A stretch of DNA of 16,100 nucleotides, taken from the NCBI GenBank assembly GCA_025351145.1, contig JANXWM010000422.1, positions 1 to 16,100 on the forward strand, read 5' to 3'. The notes beneath the pieces were generated by a model. That model saw only the letters and a program-made list of their open reading frames with translations. It was not told where the DNA came from and searched no databases. The position numbers and the translations under genes are program-made. How positions within the stretch are numbered: position 1 is the first letter of the stretch; every line of letters begins with the position of its first letter. This DNA comes from Chitinophagaceae bacterium. GTDB lineage: Bacteria > Bacteroidota > Bacteroidia > Chitinophagales > Chitinophagaceae. Shown here piece by piece: positions 8,147 through 13,804 of the stretch.

Positions 8147-8209
8147 CTTGCGTCGCACTCTTGTACGTTTGGATTATGAATTGGGCTTTACCGAAGCGTA
8201 GATTGAAGG
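8147..8209 (-). repeat. Single core repeat with left flanking module
   Basis: On the - strand the core GTACAAGAGTGCGACGCAAG (8147-8166) is preceded by a flank (8167-8209) reading TACGCTTCGGTAAAGCCCAA and then TTCATAATCC. This is close to the flanks at 4114-4147 and 9779-9821. No facing partner core was found. The gene-free gap 8069-8406 holds the palindrome, this repeat and a possible 27-codon frame at 8227. No TAnnTTTG promoter was seen before the lipoprotein gene. Confidence 0.75.
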
Positions 8210-8226
8210 CATATCGTTTCCTGCTA

Positions 8227-8310
8227 ATGAATAAAAAAGAATTAAAGTTAAAAGAAAAGGTATTTGCACTTTCAGGAAATGCCTGTACTTTCAATATAGT
8301 TTTAGAGTAA
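8227..8310 (+). CDS. Possible 27-residue peptide, weakly leader-like
   Basis: A short frame encodes MNKKELKLKEKVFALSGN and then ACTFNIVLE. The lysine-rich LxLxxxxVxxLS pattern resembles the leaders of Bacteroidota class I lanthipeptide-type precursors (MKKLxLxKETIxxLS), and the tail holds one Cys and one Thr. Against it: no clear ribosome site, no modification enzyme gene in the window, and position directly beside a repeat. It may be a chance frame. Confidence 0.18.
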   Translation: MNKKELKLKEKVFALSGNACTFNIVLE

Positions 8311-8406
8311 AGCTCGATGTTTGGTCGCATTCGAAACAGTTCGCGAAAAGAAGAAATAAGTCAAATGACCGTTTGGAAAATTATACAAAAATAAAGCGCT
8401 GCAAAT

Positions 8407-9717
8407 ATGAGATACTGCTACCTAAATCTTTATGCTTTACTAATTGTAACCCTCTTTTCGTGTAAAAAGACTGCTGATACTCAATCGGGAGCCGGTAATA
8501 CAAATAATAAGATTTTAAGTGTTATTTCATTGAATCCGTCAACCATCCAAATTAATACCACAACAGTGGTCGTTATTAAAGGGACAGGATTTAGTAAAAT
8601 AGCCGAAGAGGATAGTGTCAGTTTTAACGGGCTATTGGCTCAAATACTTACTGCAACATCGGATTCATTGATTGTCTTGCCGCCTTTGGACGGGGGAACA
8701 GGATCTGTTATTGTTACCGTGAATGGCAAATCTGTAAAAGGTCCTGTTTTTACTTACACCTCACCATATATCGTTTCCACTTTTGCTGGTACCGGACTTA
8801 AAGGATATAAAGATACCGCAGCACTCTTCTCTCAATTTTTAGGTCCTGGCAAAATCACTATAGATAATAACGGTAGTCTATATGTAACAGACGGAGGATC
8901 TCTTATTCGAAAAATATCTTTGGACGGGAATGTCACAACTATAGCCGGACAAGATTCGATTGGTTATAAAGATAGTATTGGAATTAATGCACTATTTAAC
9001 GATGCTGCAGGAATTGCCGTAGATGCCCAAGGGTTTATTTTTGTGGTAGACAGGTCAAATCAATGCATTAGAAAAATTTCACCGTTAGGTCTAGTAACAA
9101 CGTTTGCAGGTAACCCGCGCCATGGTGGGTATGTGGATGGACAAGGTTTAGAAGCTGAATTTCGGAACCCCATAGGCTTGACGATCGACAATCAAGGTAA
9201 TTTATTTGTTGCCGATGAAGACAATCAACGGATAAGAAAAGTTACACCATCCGGCGAGGTAAGCACATTCGCAGGAAATGGAAATGCAGGTTTCGTAGAT
9301 GGTCAAGGAGTTGCGGCAGAGTTTAATCACCCAGTTGACGTGATTGTTGATCCTCAAGGCAATCTTTACGTAGCCGACAATCGAAACTGGGCGATCAGAA
9401 AAATTTCACCTGATGGGCTTGTGTCTTCAATTTTAAAAGGCCCCATTTTTGAATATCCCAATGCAGTTGCTGCTGGCGAAAATGAGGAACTTTTTATAAC
9501 AGGCGAACCATATAATTTGGTTTCAGGGTTAAATCCGTCCGGTGTTCTTGATATACGAATAGGTTTTCCGAACGACCTCGAAGGGCAGGGATATGTTGAC
9601 GGAGACGGATTGATTGCTAAGTTTCATTTTCCTGAAGGTTTAGCTACTGATTTAGTAGGGAATGTTTACGTAGCAGATTTGGGAAATATGGTCATTCGAA
9701 AAATCATGCATCGGTAG
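8407..9717 (+). CDS. Lipoprotein with IPT/TIG domain and NHL-repeat beta-propeller
   Basis: This 436-residue protein is probably anchored as a lipoprotein. It has a short hydrophobic N-terminus with a lipobox-like LFSC, making Cys19 the lipidation site. An IPT/TIG immunoglobulin-like domain follows (about residues 38-116, with the usual SLNPSTIQINTTTVVVIKGTGF opening shortened here to its family pattern of P..G..V.I.G.GF). About six NHL blades follow, each with the form D..GNLYVAD..N..IRKISP.G.VSTFAG, separated by inserts of the form GY.DG.G..A.F..P.G. The first and last blades suggest a closed propeller. Such proteins are common in Bacteroidota and are thought to bind proteins or glycans outside the cell. 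No enzyme motif is seen. It is flanked by repeats on both sides and looks like a single-gene unit. Confidence 0.88.
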   Translation: MRYCYLNLYALLIVTLFSCKKTADTQSGAGNTNNKILSVISLNPSTIQINTTTVVVIKGTGFSKIAEEDSVSFNGLLAQILTATSDSLIVLPPLDGGTGSVIVTVNGKSVKGPVFTYTSPYIVSTFAGTGLKGYKDTAALFSQFLGPGKITIDNNGSLYVTDGGSLIRKISLDGNVTTIAGQDSIGYKDSIGINALFNDAAGIAVDAQGFIFVVDRSNQCIRKISPLGLVTTFAGNPRHGGYVDGQGLEAEFRNPIGLTIDNQGNLFVADEDNQRIRKVTPSGEVSTFAGNGNAGFVDGQGVAAEFNHPVDVIVDPQGNLYVADNRNWAIRKISPDGLVSSILKGPIFEYPNAVAAGENEELFITGEPYNLVSGLNPSGVLDIRIGFPNDLEGQGYVDGDGLIAKFHFPEGLATDLVGNVYVADLGNMVIRKIMHR

Positions 9718-9778
9718 TATGGGGCCGGCCCGGCATTACATCTTTCAATATTCATAGTAGATTACCAACAACAATTCG

Positions 9779-9870
9779 CTTCAATCTCCGCTTCGGTAAA
9801 AGCTCAATCCTCAATCCAGCCGTACAAGTGAGTGACACAACCAAAGCTCAATTCATATTCTTCTGCCCGG
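9779..9870 (+). repeat. Single core repeat with both flanking modules
   Basis: The core GTACAAGTGAGTGACACAAC (9822-9841) has the left module (9779-9821), including TCCGCTTCGGTAAAAGCTCA identical to 4114-4133. It also has the right module (9843-9870, AAAGCTCAATTCATATTCTT) shared with 5338 and 13540. The submodule AAAGCTCAAT appears on both sides of the core, so this is the most complete copy in the window. It lies between the convergent lipoprotein and sucB genes. Confidence 0.8.
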
Positions 9871-9872
9871 TA

Positions 9873-9905
9873 CAAAAAGAAAAAAGCCCGCTGTAATAAC
9901 GGGCT
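9873..9905 (-). terminator. Intrinsic terminator of sucB
   Basis: Read on the - strand, AGCCCG (9905-9900), a 9-nt loop and CGGGCT (9890-9885) form a six-pair stem. It is followed by TTTTTTCTTTTT. It begins 28 nt after the sucB stop codon and fits a rho-independent terminator. Confidence 0.88.
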
Positions 9906-9932
9906 GGAAATTTATAAGTGTGTTATAGAAAA

Positions 9933-11162
9933 TTACAGTTCCAGCAAACTCTTTACAGGGTCTTTGCCTATGAGTAATAGTTCGGGGCTTTCGAGCAGTT
10001 CTTTTACACGAACAAGGAAGCTTACACTTTCTCTGCCGTCAACCACGCGGTGGTCGTAACTGAGTGCGAGGTACATCATGGGGCGTATAACTACTTGCCC
10101 GTTAATGGCTATTGGGCGCTCCTGAATTTTATGCATACCAAGTATGCCGCTCTGCGGAATATTGATGATAGGCGTACTTAATAAACTGCCAAATACACCA
10201 CCGTTTGTTATGGTAAATGTACCGCCCTGCAGCTCTTCCATGCTGAGCTTATTGTCGCGTGCCTTTACTGCAAGTTCTACTACTTTGCGTTCTACATCCG
10301 ACATGCTCATGCTTTCTACATTGCGCATTACGGGTACGGTTAAACCGCGTGGCGTACTTACTGCAATGCTGATGTCGGCATAGTCGTGGTAGATTAACTG
10401 GTCGCCATCTATGTAGGCATTTACTGCGGGCCACTCGCTGAGTGCGATAGCACATGCCTTTGCAAAAAAGCTCATGAAACCGAGGTTTACACCATGCGAT
10501 TCTTTAAACTTGTCTTTGTAAGTTTTGCGGATCTCCATGATGCGGGTCATATCCACTTCGTTAAAAGTGGTGAGCATAGCGGTGGTATTTTTTGCTTCAA
10601 CCAGGCGGCGACTAATCGTTTTGCGCAGGTTGCTCATTTTTTCCTGGCGCACATTGCGGGTAAATAATTCCTGGCCCGCAAAGGCTTTTTTGCCCGGGTG
10701 CGCAATGGCTTCCATTACATCGTTCTTCATGATCTTGCCGCCAAAGCCCGAAGGGGTAATGGTAGTAGGATCTACTTTTTTATCGGCGATTATTGCAGAC
10801 GCAACCGGCGTTGCTTTAATGTCGTTTGGAACAGAGACAACCACGGCGGTGCTTGCTACCGGCTCAGGTTTTTTTGCTTCTGCAACCGTCGGTGCAACAG
10901 CTACGGGTGCCACTGCTTCAGGCTTTGCAGCGGTTTCATCAATGTGCGCCAGCACAGAACCAATCAATAACGTATCACCTTCCTGCGCAATTCTTTTTAA
11001 GGAACCTGCCTGCTCGGCATTTACTTCAAATGTTGCTTTTTCGCTTTCCAGTTCGGCGATCACTTCGTCGCGGTCAACATATTCGCCGTCTTTCTTTGTC
11101 CATTTCAACAGGGTAACTTCAGTAATTGATTCACCTATTGCCGGAACTTTTATTTCGATCAT
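9933..11162 (-). CDS. sucB: Dihydrolipoyllysine-residue succinyltransferase, E2 of 2-oxoglutarate dehydrogenase
   Basis: This is the E2 core of the 2-oxoglutarate dehydrogenase complex. It transfers the succinyl group from E1 through its lipoyl arm to CoA in the TCA cycle, in the cytoplasm. It has 409 residues, normal for the family. An N-terminal lipoyl domain (about 1-75) opens MIEIKVPAIGESITEVTLLK and has the lipoylated lysine at position 42 in ESEKATFEV. An Ala/Pro/Val-rich linker follows (about 76-120). A peripheral subunit-binding region comes next (about 118-155, ending GGKIMKNDVMEAI), then the catalytic domain. The active-site DHRVVDG starts at residue 370 with His371. One lipoyl domain and the start MIEIKVPAIGES favour succinyl- over acetyltransferase. 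sucA is not next to it in this window. A promoter candidate and a strong terminator suggest a single-gene transcript. Confidence 0.95.
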   Translation of the reverse strand: MIEIKVPAIGESITEVTLLKWTKKDGEYVDRDEVIAELESEKATFEVNAEQAGSLKRIAQEGDTLLIGSVLAHIDETAAKPEAVAPVAVAPTVAEAKKPEPVASTAVVVSVPNDIKATPVASAIIADKKVDPTTITPSGFGGKIMKNDVMEAIAHPGKKAFAGQELFTRNVRQEKMSNLRKTISRRLVEAKNTTAMLTTFNEVDMTRIMEIRKTYKDKFKESHGVNLGFMSFFAKACAIALSEWPAVNAYIDGDQLIYHDYADISIAVSTPRGLTVPVMRNVESMSMSDVERKVVELAVKARDNKLSMEELQGGTFTITNGGVFGSLLSTPIINIPQSGILGMHKIQERPIAINGQVVIRPMMYLALSYDHRVVDGRESVSFLVRVKELLESPELLLIGKDPVKSLLEL

Positions 11163-11182
11163 AACCTGTTTATTTGAGTTTG

Positions 11183-11213
11183 CAAACGTAGTGTAAATTG
11201 TGCAAGCGTAAAA
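11183..11213 (-). promoter_or_regulatory. Candidate Bacteroidota-type promoter for sucB
   Basis: On the - strand, TACGTTTG (11190-11183) matches the Bacteroidota -7 consensus TAnnTTTG. It lies 19 nt after a TTTT (11213-11210) in the -33 position. The -7 box ends 20 nt before the sucB ATG, giving a short leader. No Shine-Dalgarno sequence is visible, which is usual for the phylum. Confidence 0.5.
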
Positions 11214-11313
11214 GTAGTCAATATCAAATTTACCTGTAGCCCTTTATTTGGAATAAATCTTTTGTTTACCAAGTAGTGAGCGGAGCCGAACTATATTGCT
11301 GCTATCATCGTTC

Positions 11314-11480
11314 CTTGTGTCACTCACTTGTACTGCAGTAATGCGTTTCAGCATGGTGCAACCCTGTTCATAAAAACAATCAGGCTTTTATTAAAGTTCA
11401 TTTCAAGATGCATTTTGCAGTTGCATGTATTGGCTGTTGAAAGCTCAATAATATTCTGCAGTACAAGTGAGTGACGCAAG
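11314..11480. repeat. Near-perfect inverted pair of the core repeat (167 bp)
   Basis: The left arm (11314-11338, CTTGTGTCACTCACTTGTAC then TGCAG) and the right arm (11456-11480) are complementary at 24 of 25 positions. It is the best-matched pair in the window. The 117-nt interior has no coding frame and includes AAAGCTCAATAATATTC just before the right core, a version of the shared flanking submodule. It lies between the symporter stop codon and the sucB promoter. The rest of the 382-nt gap holds only the promoter and a 10-bp direct repeat (TTGGGCTCAA at 11504, TTGGGTTCAA at 11534). Confidence 0.85.
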
Positions 11481-11544
11481 GAAAGATGCCGAAAGAACCG
11501 CTGTTGGGCTCAAAAAAAATCTATTGCAAAATTTGGGTTCAAAC

Positions 11545-13287
11545 TTATGCTGCAAGCTTTTTTGGTATAAGTTTATCAAGCATCCAGCTTAACACCACCA
11601 CCGCTAAAGCGCCAGCTACATTCAACCATAAAAACCCAAGGCCAATGGTTCCGTTGTTGTCTAAAATAAAAAGCAGCACAACAATTAGTTCGCCAATAAC
11701 AGCGCCCCAGAAAACCGCATTGCCATTGATTTTCTTCATATAGAATGCCACTAAGAAAATGCCGAGTATCACACCGTAAAACAGTGACCCAAAAACATTA
11801 ACCGCTTCAATTAAACTACCCAGCCTGCTGCTGTATTGAGCCACAATAATGCAGAAAACACCCCAGCCAAATGTGGCCCATTTTGACTGTTTATATTTCT
11901 TTAAATCTTCCACATCTTTTTCATCCGAGTGAACCTTGTGCTTTTTAAAACGCAGATAAAAATCAACCATCGTGCAGGAGGCAAGTGAGTTTAGTGCCGC
12001 AGCAATAGAACCCCACGATGCAAGAAAAATAATAGCGATCAGCAAGCCCACCAAACCTACCGGAAGATTATCTACCACAAAACGGATAAAGATATAATTG
12101 GTGTCGTTGGTATCGGTGCCGCTATCGGCTTTTTTGAGATAAGTTTTGTATTGGGTACGTAATGTATTAATCTGTGTATTGTTTTGCTGCAGGCTGTCTT
12201 TAAACTGCTCAATACCTGTACTGTTATTGTGCAGTGCATCTACATATTGATTAGCGATTACCGTTTGTTTGGCAGATGCAATATCATAATTTTTCTGTAT
12301 CGTTTTTAAACTGTTGCCATACTCCGAAGTGTACACTTTTTCATTTACTGCTTTATTAAAAAACACAGGACCGGTATTAAACTGATAATAAGTAAACAGC
12401 AATGCGCCAAGCAATAAAATTAAAAATTGCATCGGCACTTTTACAAGGCCGTTCATCAATAATCCTATCCGGCTTTCAGTTATATCTTTTGCGGTAAGAT
12501 AGCGCCCCACCTGGCTTTGATCGGTTCCAAAATAAGAGAGCGATAAAAAAAAGCCGCCAATCAATCCACTGATAAGGTTGTATTTATCTTTCCAGTCGAA
12601 GCCATTATCTGTAATGCCAGTTGTAATTACATTCAGTTTTCCTGATGCACCACTTACTTTCAACGCATCACTAAAACTTACATTAGCAGGAAGGTTATGA
12701 ACAATAAAATAACCCGCAATAAACATGGCAGAAAAGATAATAGCCAGTTGCAGTTGCTGTGTATAAGCCACGGCTTTTGCGCCGCCAGTTACGGTATAAA
12801 TAATCAGTATGCCGCCCATTACAATATTGGTCCAGAAAATATCCCAGCCCAGCAATGATGATAAAATAATAGAAGGCGCATAAATACTGATGCCCGTAGA
12901 AAATCCACGCGACAACAAAAAAAGCAGGGAAGTAAATGTTCTTGTTTTTATATCGAAACGTTGCTCAAGAAATTCGTAGGCGGTAAAGACTTTTAGCTTT
13001 TTAAATAACGGCACAAAGCTGATGCTGATAACGATCATTGCCAGCGGCAAACAAAAATAATACTGCACGAAACGCATGCCATCCGTAAACGCCTGGCCGG
13101 GTGCAGAAAGAAAAGTAATAGCGCTTGCCTGCGTACCCATAATACTCAGCAGTACCAAATGCCAGGGCATGCTGCGGTTGCTTAAAAAATATCCTTCCAG
13201 GTTTTTGCTGGTACGGCTTTTATATAAACCATACAGTACAATGCCTGCAAGTGTTGCCACGAGTACTATCCAGTCAATACTGCTCAT
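11545..13287 (-). CDS. Sodium:solute symporter, SSS family
   Basis: This is an integral membrane protein of about 580 residues that should couple sodium entry to uptake of a small solute. Many hydrophobic helices are visible. Family-like stretches include SNRSMPWHLVLLSIMGTQAS (about 36-54), the GQAFTDGMRF region, FTAYEFLEQRFD (about 101-112), YTVTGGAKAVAYTQQLQ (about 164-180) and SYFGTDQSQVGRYLTAKD (about 251-268). A polar, largely helical stretch of about 95 residues (305-400) interrupts the membrane core, followed by NLPVGLVGLLIAIIFLASWG. The ATG at 13287 was chosen because MSSIDWIVLVATL begins a typical first helix and overlaps the upstream stop codon as ATGA. The longer frame from 13368 would overlap the 39-residue gene. 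The substrate is unknown, though the nearby PIG-L gene hints at a sugar-like or organic-acid compound. Confidence 0.92.
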   Translation of the reverse strand: MSSIDWIVLVATLAGIVLYGLYKSRTSKNLEGYFLSNRSMPWHLVLLSIMGTQASAITFLSAPGQAFTDGMRFVQYYFCLPLAMIVISISFVPLFKKLKVFTAYEFLEQRFDIKTRTFTSLLFLLSRGFSTGISIYAPSIILSSLLGWDIFWTNIVMGGILIIYTVTGGAKAVAYTQQLQLAIIFSAMFIAGYFIVHNLPANVSFSDALKVSGASGKLNVITTGITDNGFDWKDKYNLISGLIGGFFLSLSYFGTDQSQVGRYLTAKDITESRIGLLMNGLVKVPMQFLILLLGALLFTYYQFNTGPVFFNKAVNEKVYTSEYGNSLKTIQKNYDIASAKQTVIANQYVDALHNNSTGIEQFKDSLQQNNTQINTLRTQYKTYLKKADSGTDTNDTNYIFIRFVVDNLPVGLVGLLIAIIFLASWGSIAAALNSLASCTMVDFYLRFKKHKVHSDEKDVEDLKKYKQSKWATFGWGVFCIIVAQYSSRLGSLIEAVNVFGSLFYGVILGIFLVAFYMKKINGNAVFWGAVIGELIVVLLFILDNNGTIGLGFLWLNVAGALAVVVLSWMLDKLIPKKLAA

Positions 13288-13403
13288 GAAAAGTATTTGG
13301 TGAACCAGGTAAAGAAAATAATTAATGCAAGCAAAACCAGCACCAGTAATATATACCAGTGTGTCCATTTTTTAAATAAAGGAATTTTTTCATTCTGTTG
13401 CAT
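13284..13403 (-). CDS. 39-residue single-helix membrane peptide coupled to the symporter
   Basis: A small gene too short for usual ORF cut-offs. It starts MQQNEKIPLFKKWTHWYILL, continues with a strongly hydrophobic run to about residue 34 (VLVLLALIIFFTWF) and ends TKYFS. The charged and aromatic N-terminus before one helix is typical of small membrane subunits. Its TGA overlaps the symporter ATG by 4 nt (ATGA), a sign of translational coupling. Some other SSS transporters are encoded with a small membrane partner (for example the DUF485 protein beside ActP, or YhdT beside PanF). By analogy this could be an accessory subunit, which is inference. I do not recognise its family. Confidence 0.72.
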   Translation of the reverse strand: MQQNEKIPLFKKWTHWYILLVLVLLALIIFFTWFTKYFS

Positions 13404-13451
13404 ACGTTAGATTTTTTATGAGCCCGGCAATTGATTTATCTATGAAGCTTT

Positions 13452-13559
13452 GTTGCGTCGCACTCTTGTACATTCGGAATTTTTTGCGCCAATGATGCAG
13501 GTCGTCTTTTTTCTTCGCACTGTTCAGCAATGTTATGCAGCACAAGAGTGCAACGCAAC
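13452..13559. repeat. Inverted pair of the core repeat (108 bp)
   Basis: The left core (13452-13471, GTTGCGTCGCACTCTTGTAC) and right core (13540-13559, GCACAAGAGTGCAACGCAAC) are complementary at 18 of 20 positions around a 68-nt spacer. To the right follows the flank TTCAATTCATATTCTTCAGC and then GGCTCAAAAAAAAT, which also occurs after the core at 11461. It separates the 52-residue protein gene from the 39-residue peptide gene. Confidence 0.83.
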
Positions 13560-13641
13560 GATGTTCAATTCATATTCTTCAGCCTGGCTCAAAAAAAATT
13601 TCCTCATACTCATTATAATCCTTCCAAATCCAGGTTCAGAA

Positions 13642-13800
13642 TTATCTTCTTCCACCCGCTAAACTGCCCGCCAGCAAACCTATGATTAAGCCGAGTATTA
13701 AACCCAGTTCTACATTCTTTATTAACAACCCTATGCCTACGCCGAGTACTACCAAAAACCAGATGCTTACTTTCCTTCTTTTTACATTGTTTTCACTCAT
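13642..13800 (-). CDS. Small glycine-rich membrane protein (52 residues), unknown function
   Basis: The frame begins MSENNVKRRKVSIWFLVVLG and holds two hydrophobic segments, about residues 11-27 and 32-47. The second (LGLILGLIIGLLAGSLAG) has glycine spacing suited to tight helix packing. It ends GGRR. The basic cytoplasmic start and two short helices suggest a small hairpin membrane protein. The start at 13800 was preferred over 13827, because 13827 lies inside the PIG-L gene. It follows the PIG-L stop codon by 4 nt, so the two are almost certainly co-transcribed. I do not recognise the family. Confidence 0.72.
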   Translation of the reverse strand: MSENNVKRRKVSIWFLVVLGVGIGLLIKNVELGLILGLIIGLLAGSLAGGRR

Positions 13801-13804
13801 TGCA

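Noticed and set aside
8116..8310. 64-codon + strand frame and its antisense partner at 8112-8330
   Set aside because: Their first part runs through the GC-rich palindrome and core repeat, so they are not credible proteins. Only the last 27 codons were kept, at low confidence.
10525..11196. Long + strand frame of 223 codons opposite sucB
   Set aside because: It is antisense to the lipoyl, linker and early catalytic part of a clear E2 protein. Its Ala/Ser/Thr-rich translation mirrors the linker composition and has no recognisable domain.
13288..13368. N-terminal extension of the symporter (27 residues)
   Set aside because: It would lie out of frame over the 39-residue gene, and the ATG at 13287 begins the typical first helix.
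1115..13559. Possible CRISPR array from regularly recurring 20-bp repeats
   Set aside because: Copies are kilobases apart, in both orientations, in separate intergenic gaps, without uniform spacers or cas genes.
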